Position numbers and translations under genes: made by a program. This document shows, piece after piece, positions 50,698 to 63,486 of a stretch of DNA of 64,000 nucleotides (position 1 is the first letter of the stretch; every line of letters begins with the position of its first letter). The DNA is taken from positions 1 to 64,000 of the forward strand of contig JABVXU010000046.1 of assembly GCA_013365365.1 (NCBI GenBank), read 5' to 3'. The notes beneath the pieces are model-generated. The model saw nothing but the letters and a program-made list of their open reading frames with translations. It searched no databases and was not told the origin of the DNA. The DNA comes from Cruorifilaria tuberocauda (lineage: Eukaryota > Nematoda > Chromadorea > Rhabditida > Onchocercidae).

Positions 50698-52251
50698 TAT
50701 GGCTTTTACCTGAAATTAAATTAATCAATTCCAATAGGACTTTCAATAGTAAAAAAAGTCAAGAGATATGATGTTTCAAAATGTACTCAAAAATCGATAT
50801 TCACTCATACAAATTATTCAACTAATAATAGCTAATAATATATTTCAGCAGGCTTGATATCATTAACATGAAATAGGTCGCTTCTAATAAGGAATCCATT
50901 TCTTCCCTTTAACACCAGAAATTTTCCCGTTGTTCCGGTTACCACATCTGCATCACCACCATCATCAACATCATCATCATTATTATCATAATCAGTAGTA
51001 TCAACAACTGCAACATCATTAGAGAGAGGAAACGAAATACGCATGTTTTATTAAATCCCTGCAGATGGATGAGAACATTTCTAATACAACATTTCAGGCG
51101 GCATTTATCTTATCAAATTAATTTTTCGTTATTTGATAAAGTAACTACGGCAATGAATTGAATTTTTAATTTATCTATATAAAGAATTTATGCGATTTGA
51201 ATTATGAAACGTTTATGAATTATTTAATTAACTAATCATTCATGAACAAATTTATTTTGAGCTTTTCTTTGCTACTTCATAATATTAATTTGACGATAAA
51301 GTGGTAGAGTAAAGTGAAGGACAAAAAATGAAATACATGCTTTCACTGAATGTTTAATCATATTTCATTCCTTCTGGAAAAAGTGGAGGATGCAATATCC
51401 TGAAGATATTTTACGTGGTCAATTGATAAAAATTTAAATTCTTTTCATTTAAATATTAATCGAAAAAGAAAAAATCATTTGAAATTTTTAAAAACTAAAT
51501 TAAATCATTCAAAAAAAGAAAAATTTGCTTAAAACTAAAAGAATATCTAAATAAGGAACATTAAGCAGTAACAATAATAAAGCAAAAAAAAGTAAAATGT
51601 GATGCAAGAAATGATTCATAGCAAGTATAAACGTAATGAAATGATTTGGAAATTTTTCAATGTCAGTTCTTCCATCCCATCCCTTCCGGTTTTCTGCAAT
51701 CTTTCTTGTTTCTTTTCCAGAAATCATCAAAATGCACTTTTCAAAAAAAAGAAATATAAAGAGTGAAGGGAGCAGAAGTACTCTTCTCCCTTTTCCCCGC
51801 TCCATTCTAGCTATCGATCTCTAATATGCACTCTCTTATCTGCACTTTCTGCACACCACCTCACTTACTGAAATTAAAAAAAATCCCGCAAGATATTTGA
51901 ATTTAATTTTAGAGATTTGTGGAATGCTCTAGAGCTGAAATGTTTGGAAGAAATGAAGATAATAAGAGAGAGGACGAGAGTGAAAAAAATGAATTTCAAG
52001 TTATTAAATTCCATCTAATCGTTTTGAAATATAATTATGCTTTTAATGAACTGAAAAAATTAAACTGTTAAAAACTTCTTTTCATTCTAAGCGCAATAAT
52101 GAGCTATCATTATACTTTTATTGATTGAAATACCTTATTTGCACTTCCTTCATTTACCTGTATTTCATCCCACATTATACTTTCTTAATGGATGGATCAT
52201 TAATGGGAAATTGGTAGCTAAAAATGAAACAAGCACTAAAATAAGCCGGCA

Positions 52252-52271
52252 ATATATATATATATATATAT
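52252..52271. repeat. (AT)10 microsatellite
   Basis: Uninterrupted AT dinucleotides, followed by a T run. Confidence 0.85.
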
Positions 52272-52994
52272 TTTTTTTATTACTTAGTAGCAAAGAGTTT
52301 TCTAATAAATATTAAGTAAGGATTAAATTTTGAATTAATGATAATTTTGGTTGAAAAACTCCAACTAATAAAATTAATTGAGAAAAAAAGAAGTGGTAGA
52401 AGAGTAGGAAGAAAGGAAATTGTAAAGGATAAGAATGAACAAATAAAAATGTCAAAAATGGATATGAGATATTGGAAATCAACAGTAAAAATCTCGAATC
52501 CGAAATGATCTACGTGACATTTCAATGTTTGATTCCATAACTTCAAACAAAACAGGAATATGGATGTTTTTTAAATGTTTTAGAAAATTACAAAGGAAAC
52601 ACGAGATTAAATTTAATATAAATAAGTTAAAAAATAAATTGATTAGTCTGAAAATGAATTGATAATTGACTTCTGATTGATCAATCATCAAGGAGGAAAT
52701 TGGGATTTAATGTGGTGGATTGTAAAAACTCTTTCAAATTTCGGCATCCATCGATTCCATTCAACTTTTCTTCATTTAACGCTTCTCACTTCTTCACTTC
52801 TAATTTACAAAGATAAAGAATTTGGAAGATCAGTTCTGGTTTAGCTTTTGTGGATAAACTTTTCGAACAGATCAATCAACAAAAAGATTAACAAAATAAA
52901 GAATAGTGTAAGATTAGGAATGGTTGAAGAGATTAGTTAAATCAAATAACAGAATCGACAGATCCAAATGTTGAAAAAAACTGTTGTAAAGACA

Positions 52995-53060
52995 CTTCTC
53001 TCCTCTTCTCTTCCCTTGCCTTCTCATCTCTCTTTCTCTTTCTCTCTCTTTCCTCTTATT
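52995..53060. repeat. Polypyrimidine tract
   Basis: About 65 bp of nearly pure C and T on the plus strand (TCTCC and CTTT units), similar to the tracts near 24530 and 29280. Confidence 0.65.
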
Positions 53061-53239
53061 CTGTCCAATCATATCTATTCCTTAATAAGCCTTAATACAA
53101 TTGTTGCACAGATCAGAAAGAAAGTAATACAAGTAAGTAAGTAGTTAGCAGACGAGATATGAAAGTAAGAAGTAGCGGCTTTAGCGAGGATGGAACGATC
53201 AGTGTGAATTGATCGGGTTGGGTCGGATTATTTAGCACT

Positions 53240-53253
53240 TGAACAGCTGTTCA
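53240..53253. promoter_or_regulatory. Palindromic E-box (TGAACAGCTGTTCA)
   Basis: A perfect 14-bp palindrome around CAGCTG, the core preferred by MyoD-type bHLH factors, lies 2.5 kb upstream of the PAT-2-type integrin gene in a locally less AT-rich block. Muscle-type control of the integrin is a possible reading. Confidence 0.35.
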
Positions 53254-56200
53254 TCAAATCTCTCTCTTTAAGCATTTAAGAAAATGATATTTTACGATGT
53301 AAGCGATGCCTGAATGGAATTTGAAGGTATCCAAGGAAGAAGCAGAAGTAAGCTTGGAATTAATTAATTTTATTCTAATTAATCTTTGCTTTTATTAAAA
53401 ATATTTTTTTTTAATTTTAAATTTTCAGTCCTCTGAAACAGCTCGATTGTTCCTAACTTCATATGAATATTGCCGTATGATTGATTGAACTTTTACCGAT
53501 TTAATTTCAAAAATTCATGGTTAATGCTGCAGAAAATAATTGAAATTCTATGGAAGTGGTTTTGTAGTTTCTCTCAGGATATTTCATTACAGTTATAGTC
53601 ACAGGCATTTCTCCTTTATATTTTATAAAAAAAGACAATAAGTCGATTTATTTAATAAGGTTTTTTCGAACAAAGTTTATTTTGCTAAAATTGACGTTTT
53701 TCGGCAATGGCAGAAATTTCATTTGCAGTATTTTCATAAACATCAATTTACCCTCTCGGAATAGCTAAATAACTTTCAAAAATTAATAGTGATTTGTAAC
53801 TTACAGTTTTTTGATTACATTTTATCATATTGTACATTTATAGACAAAATTGCTACTCATTAATTAATATTGAAGGACAAATGCATTGAAAATAATATGC
53901 ATAAAATTGAATAAGTGATGTGATGGCAAACAAAAAACATGATGAATGAATGAGTAGAAATTAATTAGGTGGAAGGATTTTAGAATTTTGAATTAATGAA
54001 AATTACTGACAAATGCTATAATAACGAGCAGAAGAGAAACCGACAGGTAGAAATTCGTATTTTAATTTCGATTTTTCCTTTGGTAACAGTGAAAATGTGT
54101 AGAGAGAATGACTGGTGCAGAATTTAAAAGTTAAAAAACGAACGGATGAAAATAGCAGAAAATGAAAATAGAAGCATAGAGAAGTATAACTGTGATTCAT
54201 GGAGAATGATCATCCATTCTCACCGAGAATTTTTCAAATGTTTGCTGGAAATGATAGCTTCAAACTCCATCCATTATATTCGCTGAACTGACGATTTTAC
54301 ACGACAAAGGTATTTCATTAGGATTAATGTAAAGTTCTAAATAGTATTACATAAATAAAGTAAACACTTGTATATAAGATAATCCAGTTTTTGAAATTTT
54401 TGATATGATTGACAAATCAGAATTTTTAGATTGCTAGAAAATATTTTCAAGAGGTTTTTTTTTAATGAAAACTATGTATTGTATGCGTACATTCGAAATG
54501 CTAATTAGTATACCTGTCTAATTAGCGGTGTTGTTTTGAACAATGGCATTGAATAAAACTGAAATTAAAGTGTCACTAAAATTTATCAAGCAGATGGAGA
54601 ATGGATATCGATTATATGAATGAAAAATGTAATTAAGAAATCGATGATATGAATGAGAGACTGATGAAGTATTTTCATTTAAACTTAAAATGCAAATTTC
54701 GAATGACTCATCAAAGACAATATTTATCAAAGATTTTCTATAATAGTAATTTAGTCAAAAAACACCGTTAATTGTAACAGTTTCAATTCTAACAATTCAT
54801 AGAAATAAGTCAACCAAATGAAACTAAATTTCCTCATTTATATTAAAATTTTGAATACTAATTAAAAGAATCAGGGAAAGATGTATTTGAAAATGAAGAG
54901 AGAAATTCATGATGGCCAGCGATTTTTAGAGCTTTATGAGCAGAATTTGAAGCAATTACAAAACTAATTTTCTTTATTAACTGATATTTAGAATAAATTG
55001 CGACTTAGACTTTTTTTTTCAATTCGATTAAACAAATGGCGATAAACAATGTCGAGAGTTTGCAATTGTTTATTGGCTTCCGCGCAATTTGTGCTTTCTT
55101 CGCGGAAGAAAGATTAGAGTTTTTTGTTTCCCGAGAAAAACGAGATAGGAGAGATAAGAAAAATCGGAAAGGGGAATAAGAAGAAAAGAAGGAAAAACGG
55201 TAAATTCTAATCTTCAATATGCTTGAAATATCACGTCACATTAAACTAATGTTATATGTCTAACGGAAATGATTGTAATTAATTGAAAATTTGATTTTAA
55301 TTCATTTGCCGAATAAAATTTAACACCAGAAAATGAACAGAGGTGTATGAAGTAAACAAAAGTAGATTTTGAAAAAGCATAGCAAAGCGTGAACTAATCC
55401 AAGATATCATTATTGAATTGTTATTGCCACCAGTAAATTACAACCGTTTAATTCTTAATTTAGTTGCATTCGTTTGAATTATTTACTACATAGACAATTA
55501 GCCATGTAATATATTTCCCGTTTAAATTTCCATTTAAATTCTTAAACATATATAGAATTGAGTTCATATGAAATTTCGGATCTGACAGGAATTATCTAAT
55601 CTTGAAAAAATAAGCAAAATAACAGTTCCCATTGGTTGTTTACCACCGAATCGTTCGCTTGCTTAACTTTTGTTTCAATGAGCAGCAGCAATACTCGAAA
55701 TTCCGCCTGTTGCTGAAAGATGCTTCTTATTCTGCCTGCATATGAACCAACCGTTGACCTTTTCTTTTGTTTACTGCTTCCTCTCTGGCATTTGAGCCAA
55801 CTCACTGTGTTTTCAAAAGGAACACAATTCTAGCTCTTCATTTTTCCTCTCATAGATCGATGAAAAAAGAATCAGTTGAAATTTAATTGGACGAAATTAG
55901 CCAATCTCTATAAGAAATAAAATAGAATAATTTCGAAATTCGAAACTGAAATAGAAACGAAACTGGTATTAATAAAAATGATGATGTACTGAAGATGTTA
56001 ATTACTTCAAGTTAGCTAATATAATATATCCGATATTGTCAGTTCAGCTGCTAATTGCGAATGATCAAACATTTTAATGGATTATCTCATTAAGTTGTCA
56101 AGAAATCGTTTTTTTCGTAGATTGTATTTTCGTTGATTTATTTGATAACAATTTACTCCTATTACCTGTCAGTAATACTCGTTTCATTACTACTAAAAAA

Positions 56201-57142
56201 TATGTGAGTAATAAATCGATAACAAGAACACGCCTATTTTAACACAGATCATTACGTGAAGAGCATAAACTGACATACACACACGCACATTCACGTGCTT
56301 TCCTTTAAACAAGTCCTAGGGAGAATTCAAATACTGTATAGATCTACAGTGATAAACAAATAACACGTTAGACTAGAAGCTCATAGCAAACAGAATGATA
56401 AGAGGGATGATTTGTTAATTTTCTGGCAGAGTATTATATTCCAAGTATTAAAACAGGATATGATTATTTTGATTGATTAAAAATATTCTTTTTGATAGCT
56501 GTACAATGTACTGAAATCATTTGATTCAAAAATGTACAAGAAATGTATGAATATTCGTCTCCCTTCCTTCCTGTATTAAAAATTCTATTATCGACAATTG
56601 CATTTTTTGATAAGACTGTAATCAGTCCTTTCTTCAAGACATTTTTTTCATGAAAACGTCACACAAGTGCTAATTGTTTTTATTTAATTTTTCAATTACT
56701 TTGTAGGAATTTGCTACAGATTAAATATCTTATGTCATCAAAATTTTACATATCAAAGAGTTATAAGAATGCAGGAAGGAACTAGAACAACTAAGCTTTA
56801 AAATAGCAAAAATCTTGGAAGATTAGATATCCAGTATTTAAAGATTTATTTCTTCATTATTGATCATGTTATTATCCCTGTGAAGCTGATCAATTTATTT
56901 CTAATAAATATTTCCATCCTGAATTGCTTAATTATTATAGTTCCATACTCAATCTATTATATTACAGTTCAATTAACACATTGATGTCACAATATACTTA
57001 TTGAATAGTGACAGTGTCCATCCACTCTGCTACCAATGTTAGCAGAACACTCCATAGATGCAAATGTACTCGAGAAGCTTATCACTAGCATAATTCTATT
57101 GTCAAAAATTCTAAATTATTTGTGACGCTATCTCTTCTATTG

Positions 57143-57162
57143 ATATATATATATATATATAT
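57143..57162. repeat. (AT)10 microsatellite
   Basis: Ten uninterrupted AT dinucleotides. Confidence 0.9.
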
Positions 57163-58432
57163 TGGATGGTTGTATACAGGTAGATAATACTGTGGAGTTT
57201 TATTTGTGGAAGTAAACAAAGGATAAAAATCTGAATAAAATGAAATGAGTTGTGAAATTTCAAAGTTTATTCAAAAAAATAACAGTTGAAAGATAGTCTT
57301 TGTAGAATTTTGCAATTAATTTATCAAATGAGTAAAGCATTCGGGATTTTCACTTATACCGTTTGTTAATGAGAATTTTCCATTTACTCTTACACTTCAA
57401 TTGATAATTAGTTGCTTGAAAGTACTGCATTTTTACTCAGAGCCAAATCGAAATATAAAACTCGAATCAAATTTCTCAAACTTTTTTCGTCTGCAAGAAG
57501 CGAAAGGAAGAAATATGAAATATTCAGGTCAGACTGGCGAAATTTTGGTGATTGCTGATTTTCAATCTTCAGAAGAATGGCAATGAATATCAAAGCCTCC
57601 ATTTGCTGCAAAACTAACGAACTTTCCTGAGCTTATCAGAAACTTCTTGATTGAATTCTTTTCAATAATTTGAGCCTTTAGTAATTATAGTGAGAAATTA
57701 TGCCTGTTTTCAAGATTGTCAATCTTAAAGTCAAGACATAACTCGAACAATAAAAGCTAACAAATTATAGATCTTATCGAGCTGTTGTTATCCAATAGGT
57801 AGAAACAACTAAATCCATTCGACATGTTAAATTATGCATGCAGTGACGAAGTGCATTGCAAGATTCGCGTAAATTTAAGTCAAGAATTAGGAAGACATAA
57901 GAAGTACACGTTTTTAGCTGAATTACACGTGCTAAATTGGAGAACCATTTACAAGTGTATTATTTAAATAAAACAAATTTTATTTCGATCATTGGATTAT
58001 CATCTGAGAACAAAAAATTCAGTTAAGGTTAATTTCGACAAAGTGAATATAAAGATTTTTTAGAGTTAAATAAAAAACCAAGTGATGCTACTTAAAATTT
58101 CATCTAATAATTATTTCATACTTCAGGGATTTCACTTCTATATTAACTTTAGTATCCAAAGTTTTGATTCTGCTCTTATTGTACATGAAAAGAAGGTAAC
58201 AAGTAGAGAAAAGACAAAAAAGAAAACAACAAATATGAGAGAAAATCAATTGAGAGGCATAGAGAAAAGGGGAAGAGATAAAATTAGATTACGATTCCAT
58301 CAATACTGAATACAGTAATGAATATTAAAATTTTCCAAATTTTTTAAAAATGCTTAAAATTTTGTTTGGTCAGTTCTTAATTTTTACGTTAATACGGCAT
58401 ATAGTTTCGTTCAGGTTTTTCAAGGAAATATT

Positions 58433-58669
58433 ATGCGAAAGAGAAAGTTTGTTATCGATGATAATTTGATGCAAAATGATATCAACGAGATTTCATCTAA
58501 TAAATCTCAAAGGAATCGGCCAACTGAACAAGACAGGTTGATTACTAACTATCTCATTAGAGCATATAATCGATCAGAGAATGCCACAAATTTAGTTATT
58601 TATCAGCTTTTCCTTTCCTTGCATTTCCTTCTTCCTCAATTTGTCCAGCGGTCACTGGTCATTACTGCG
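58433..58669 (+). CDS. Possible first exon of an unrecognised gene
   Basis: The ATG follows a TTTCGTTCAG acceptor by 18 nt, which would suit trans-splicing. The first 55 codons look coding: a basic start (MRKRKFVIDDN) and a polar stretch (RPTEQDRLITNYLIRAYNRS). After about codon 57 the frame turns hydrophobic and low-complexity, so a donor around ATTTA/GTTATT near 58594 is possible. I found no downstream exon that continues it and cannot name a family. It may also be a chance frame. Confidence 0.25.
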
Positions 58670-58957
58670 TAGCTTGATGATAAGCTTATAGGATTCAATT
58701 AATGGAATTTCATTTTTTTCGCTTCCGATCAACTTAAGAGAATAGGGTGAATCCAGGTTTCTTAGGGCTCTAATTCTTAATCAAACTACCAATTTTAAAT
58801 CAAACAAAAGAATTACGTGCTTAATTTCTGATTTCTTTCACGGAGGTTACCTCTTGGAAGCTAAACAAATTTAGACGCGGGGATTTTGACGCAATCTCAT
58901 TGCGGTAGTTTTCCCATTCATTTTTTCGCTTGAAATTTATATATTTTTTCCAAAAGT

Positions 58958-58970
58958 TTCTCGAATGTTC
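58958..58970. promoter_or_regulatory. Heat shock element (TTC-nn-GAA-nn-TTC)
   Basis: TTCTCGAATGTTC is a perfect three-unit alternating nGAAn array. A second array lies 30 bp downstream. HSF binding is inferred from the motif. Confidence 0.45.
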
Positions 58971-59000
58971 CATCAACGCGTTGAGACCTTATCGCTGTTG

Positions 59001-59013
59001 GAAAGTTCTAGAA
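59001..59013. promoter_or_regulatory. Heat shock element (GAA-nn-TTC-nn-GAA)
   Basis: GAAAGTTCTAGAA is a perfect three-unit array including the TTCTAGAA core typical of nematode hsp promoters; another TTC follows at 59017-59019 with a three-base gap. Confidence 0.5.
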
Positions 59014-59656
59014 GCGTTCAAGTTGCGCCGATTTATGGCTGGACGGTTTGGTGAATTTAGGTGCTATTTTATTCGATCTATTCTGTGCACTTTTTTCGGG
59101 ACCCTGGTATCTCCTGGAAACAATTTTCTAATTTCCGAATTAATTAACTGATTTTTAAGAAGCTCATAATTTGTATTTCCCTAATCAATGACGAAGATTA
59201 GAAGGTAGAAGAAATGATAAGTCATAATCATAAGACGTATGTACAACATTATCTTTTTGATTGATTTCTGCTTTGATCTTTACATTCCTTCTCACCTGCA
59301 ATTCCATCTTCACGTATCTTGCTATTGAAAGCTTTTGAAATTTGATTTATCTTCTTCCACTTAATTGACATTGACGTTTGTTTAAGAAAAAAATGCTAGT
59401 TATCTTACAAATGATAGATTTATTGGACCGCTTAGCAAGACAGACATAGGTACTGTTGGACAAAGAATTGAATTGATCTACTGCTCGGAACTAGTCGGAT
59501 GATACAAATGATAGTTTGTAAAGTACTTCCAATCATTTCGTTTCAGGAATAGACGGATGAAACTGCTAAATTCGGTTGAGAATAACACATTACAATTGAA
59601 AGATCGGTAAATTTTTCTTCAAATTTATAAAATCTAATCCGCTCGTGGTCTATGTC

Positions 59657-59729
59657 GACCCTGTGGCCTAATGGATAAGGCGTCTGACTTCTAATCAGAA
59701 GATTGCAGGTTCGACCCCTGCCAGGGTCG
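59657..59729 (+). tRNA. tRNA-Arg(TCT)
   Basis: A 73-nt cloverleaf without an intron. The acceptor stem GACCCTG pairs with CAGGGTC (59722-59728), followed by discriminator G. The D-arm is GCC...GGC, the anticodon stem TCTGA/TCAGA closes loop CTTCTAA with anticodon TCT, and the T-arm GCAGG/CCTGC closes TTCGACC. It reads AGA codons as arginine. All stems pair perfectly, so it is probably functional. It stands alone, 183 bp before the EVH1-domain gene. Confidence 0.95.
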
Positions 59730-59839
59730 GTTGAGCGCACCGTTTTGCAGATCTGTGTGACGCTTTTTGGAGAAAGCCAGCATATAAATTCTCACTTCTC
59801 GGTTAAATAGAATAAAAGATTTTCAGATTCAGGCATATT

Positions 59840-61917
59840 ATGTGCGTCGTTGTGCAAATTTACAAGCTTGAAGGAAATAGCTGGTGTGAAATGACCAATG
59901 ACTTTGTTTTATTGCATATGTATTGCGACCAGGGAGATCACAAAGCGAAATTGGTCGCTGTTGATGGCATTAAGGCATCATTTTTAAATTGCAATTAGAT
60001 TTTCCTCATCATATGTGTCATTTTTATATAATTTTTTCGAAATTTCTTATATGTATTACGTCAATGTCATATTAAAGTTATATTGAGATGATCAGGGGTT
60101 AGGCTTACACGTCGGGTAGATGTGGCATCCTTTTTTATCATTTATGTGCGAGATTTATTCCTATCTTTTGTTTCCGCATAACTTTTCTAAATTAAAAACC
60201 GAGTGAAAGAAAAATGTCCAGGATATAATGTTAAGATATTTTCAGAAACTTTTGAAAAATTACAGCTGATTGTAAGAGGATTCGTGCTTTCTCCTAATCT
60301 TCAATTGGTAAGGCCAACAAAGAAGTTTGTACATTTTATTAGTACCAAGGAAGAGAGAACAGAGATGTACGGTTTTGGTTTCCAGAAGGTCAACGAAGTC
60401 GATCAGGTATGATATTTTATTTCAATTCTTGATATTTTTATTTGATTAACTCTACAAATTACATTCTTACATCAAGAAAATGAAAAGCGTTTGTTATGAT
60501 TGGTTTAAAATTTCCTCGTAAATCTGTGCACAACGAACAGATGTACAAACTGCAATGAAATTTTAAAAAATTATCTAGAGAAAAATTCCATGTTCCGTCA
60601 TTTTTTCTAAATTTGTGGAAGGAACTATTCTTTTGCAATGCAATCGATTTGTTTTTAATTGGAAAATTTTGAGAGCATACTTTAAATTCAGTAAGTGATG
60701 ATACGGGAAACTCAAAATTGGATAATTAAAATGATCCTATTATTGCAGTTTTTGCGGCAGTTCGACATTGTGCAGAAACCGCAGCGGTTATCCAAAATTA
60801 TAATTCAAAGCAAATTTAGATACAACAAAAGACATTTATCTATTTCATCTGCAAAACCGCAATCTTCATATCCTCTATCTTTGTATATATCGAGCAGTGA
60901 GTTGTTCATGATTAATCCAAACTGCATTAAATAATTTTGAATGGTTCATTTGTTGTGGGCCAATTTTATGTAAAAATCGTGATAAAAACATTGATATGGT
61001 GGATGCCGGTTGCTGATGATATTTGCTAATAAAATATGGGTGCAGCTTTCAGCTCCTAAGAAAGATACACATACTACCTTCTCTACATCTTCTCAGGAAT
61101 TAATATCGCAAGCAGATGTTGATGTGCAACATGTCGGAAAAGAATTGCAGGAATTATCTTTTGCTTCAGACTCTTCCGTCACAACTTTGAACTTTAATTT
61201 GGTAAGCAAAAAAATATCGCAATATTTGTTGAATGAGGTAGGATCAAGCTCAATTAATTTTGTTTCTTGCAAGTAATTTCGATTTTCATAGCCTTATTAC
61301 AATCTTCTATTATCGTTGTTTATTATCGAGAATGCCGTTATATGCCACCGCACATTCTCGAAAGCGCACTTTTCATCAGATCTAAAACTTTTGATATAGA
61401 ACCTGACCAACTGAACAGTAAACAAAAAAATGATTCTTAAAATTTAGTTATGTTTTGTATTGGATTTCAGGCACCTTCTTTGTCAAAACAAATTTCTTTC
61501 GACTCGAAAAATAGTTTCCATCACGACAATTCCATTACATTAGGTAAGAGATATTTCTTATATACATATATGCATTTTCTTTTGTTTAGCAATTTCTGAA
61601 GAAAATTCGCTCTTGTTGTCTGATGTCTACATTTGTTTGGCTTTTTTTTTAGAATGAAAAATACTAATTCCTGGATTTTTTTCAATAATAGGAGGAATTA
61701 TATATTATAATTATGGAATTTAAGAATTCTTGAATAATTACTAAGATTCTTGACAAATTTTTCGTTTTGAGATTGCATTCCGAATGCTAATCAACCAGTT
61801 GAGCAAAAGCAGTACCAGCTTTGGGGTGCATCACCATGGAACGCTCTGGTAGAACATCCAGCTAACAACAATCAAACAACCATTGCTTCTGCGTGGAATT
61901 CGCTTTTGAATCGTTAA
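59840..61917 (+). CDS. EVH1/WH1-domain protein, 263 aa
   Basis: Six exons: 59840-59974, 60266-60406, 60749-60896, 61053-61201, 61471-61543 and 61772-61917 (stop TAA), 792 nt. The ATG is 14 nt after an AGATTTTCAG acceptor. Residues 1-100 resemble an EVH1/WH1 domain of Homer/Ena type: a strand ending in W15 (KLEGNSW), VAVDGIK at 39-45, SPN and PTKKFVHF in the middle, then YGFGF with EVDQFLRQF as the closing helix. EVH1 domains bind proline-rich ligands on actin or synaptic scaffolds. The C-terminal half is Ser-rich and polar, with a Trp-containing end (YQLWGASPWNALVE), and lacks the Homer coiled coil and Ena tail. The first intron needs a GC donor (AAG/GCATCA) to keep VAVDGIK; the in-frame alternative at TTG/GTCGCT would delete it. 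The last acceptor (CGTTTTGAG) is also unusual. AATAAA at 62388-62393 fits the 3' end. Confidence 0.7.
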
Positions 61918-62387
61918 AGCATTGCCCCAAGTGAAAAAGATTATCTTCATGTATAGAGAGATATTCTAGCCGATCTGTCCATTTCACTGCTTTTTCTGCA
62001 GATTTCAAACCGTTGTTAGTTTCATGTCGGAATACATTTCTTCGCTTTTTTTGTCTCTGCTGAAAAATTGTGCTTGATTCTTTAACATTGTTTACTATTT
62101 AAGCTGCTTGAAATTGCCCCTTTGCTCATTCTTCATAATCAATCTATTCTGAGATTTGGCAATAGTACAAAGAAAGCCTTGGAAGAATTGGAAACCTATT
62201 GTCATCCAAAAGTTCCTAATTTACTGATTTTCAACCTTTTCATGTTCATTATGAACAGTTTGTACATTTCATAAAGGTGAATATTTTTTCATTCCCTAGT
62301 TGAATTTTAAGTTTGATAACTTTTGGATTTGTTTCACGTGAAGAAGTTCACCATTAACTGTATAATACTTTTCTACAATGTGAGAAC

Positions 62388-62393
62388 AATAAA
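62388..62393 (+). terminator. Polyadenylation signal AATAAA of the EVH1 gene
   Basis: AATAAA is the first clear signal on this strand after the stop codon at 61917, giving a 3' UTR of about 0.5 kb. Confidence 0.5.
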
Positions 62394-62686
62394 ATGATTT
62401 TCATGTAATGCTATATCATTACTTTTTTTTGTTGAAATGTTTGTTCTCGAAATTTGAAAGAGAGAGATAGAACAAATAGATGCTCTCCACGAATGATAAT
62501 GGCTTTTTTTCTTTTTTTCCAAAACTTTTTTTCTTCCTATTTTTTTCCAAGCAGTTGAAGGAAGGAAACCATTTCAGACAGAGCAGGTCTGACTATTGAA
62601 TTTAAATAAGCATTTTTTTGATTTCAAATATTTAAAAATGTCCATTTGTTGATTATTAATGAAATATCTTTTGGATCTAATGTATC

Positions 62687-62699
62687 GTTGCTAGGCAAC
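62687..62699. promoter_or_regulatory. RFX/DAF-19-type X-box (GTTGCTAGGCAAC)
   Basis: A near-perfect inverted repeat (GTTGC-TAG-GCAAC) fits the RFX consensus RYYNYY-N(1-3)-RRNRAC. In nematodes such sites drive cilium genes through DAF-19. It is 788 bp before the ATG of a gene whose start looks like the IFT139/TTC21 TPR protein, further than the usual 250 bp or so. Confidence 0.5.
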
Positions 62700-63043
62700 T
62701 GTTCCGAACCTCTCGTCGACTGTCGAAGGGAAAAGACCTAACAGTGTAGAATTTATAAAGATTTTTTTTCTTGTTATTGCTGATTTTCTCATGATTTTTG
62801 ATATAAAAGATGTTATCAGATTTCAGATTTTGTTTGTCTTCAAATTTATCTTGTGCATCTTCTCTTTAATTCACCATTAGTTAAGTGAATTGATAACATC
62901 AGATTATTTAAGAGTTTATATTAAAGTGTTTTTTTCCTTTTCTCAATTATTTATTTCATTCATAAACATATTTTCTCCACTGATTAAGCATTGTATTGGT
63001 TGTAGAAATGGCCTCTATGTTTTTTTTTATCAATCTTAATGTA

Positions 63044-63110
63044 TGGGGAAAACCCGTACCATTTCTCCCATTATATCTAACAATAAACTGGGGAAAACCG
63101 AACATTTCTC
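63044..63110. repeat. Imperfect direct repeat, two copies
   Basis: Copies at 63044-63068 and 63089-63110 share TGGGGAAAACC and CATTTCTC with a small indel between them (period 45 bp). Confidence 0.55.
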
Positions 63111-63486
63111 TCTTCACTATTTCTTCATTAACTTAATCGGATGTTGTTAAAGTAACTTTCCATTCCATGTATATTCCGGTCTTTCAATGAGTACTTGTAT
63201 ACCAGTTGTCCACTGATAATCAATTCGGATGTAATAAATATACTGAAAAAATTGTAATACAGTTTGTAGTACCAAAGTAATTGAATAAATATCAGTTCGA
63301 GCCGACCATTTAAATTAGCATTAATTAACACTATGAAAAAAAAGATACTTGTGTATTTCAATTAATTCATTTAATTGTAATATAATATAGGATTTAATTA
63401 TCGCTTGATCTCGAGAATCATTCAGAGCTATTTTGAGTTAATAGTTCAATTGAGTTAATAGAACAAATTTTAGTGGAACTTTTGAG

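Larger units (their letters stand above)
50698..58432. other. Gene-poor region upstream of the integrin gene
   Basis: No multi-exon gene could be built. A GAT-repeat-driven Asp-rich frame at 50832-51044 (-) might be a chance product of the simple repeat. Also visible are (AT)n microsatellites at 52252-52271 and 57143-57162, a polypyrimidine tract at about 52995-53060, and a less AT-rich block at about 53130-53340 carrying a palindromic E-box. It probably holds the integrin promoter. Confidence 0.5.
58670..59656. other. Region between candidate exon and tRNA gene
   Basis: A locally GC-richer segment at about 58840-59110 contains two heat-shock-element-like sites (58958-58970, 59001-59013). 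The frame through it on the plus strand lacks a convincing start or homology. No gene is supported. Confidence 0.45.
61918..63486. other. Intergenic region upstream of the TPR-like gene
   Basis: This holds the 3' UTR and AATAAA (62388-62393) of the EVH1 gene, an RFX-type X-box (62687-62699) and a short direct repeat (63044-63110). No coding exon is evident. Confidence 0.55.

Noticed and set aside
50832..51044. 70-aa Asp-rich open frame on the minus strand next to the integrin start
   Set aside because: The acidic run is produced by a GAT/GAC simple repeat. It could be a 5' leader exon, but no donor joins it convincingly to the integrin.
55596..55805. 69-aa minus-strand frame with a basic start
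   Set aside because: No acceptor near the ATG, no continuing exons and no recognised family.
59543..59740. 65-aa open frame on the minus strand
   Set aside because: It is the antisense shadow of the tRNA-Arg gene.
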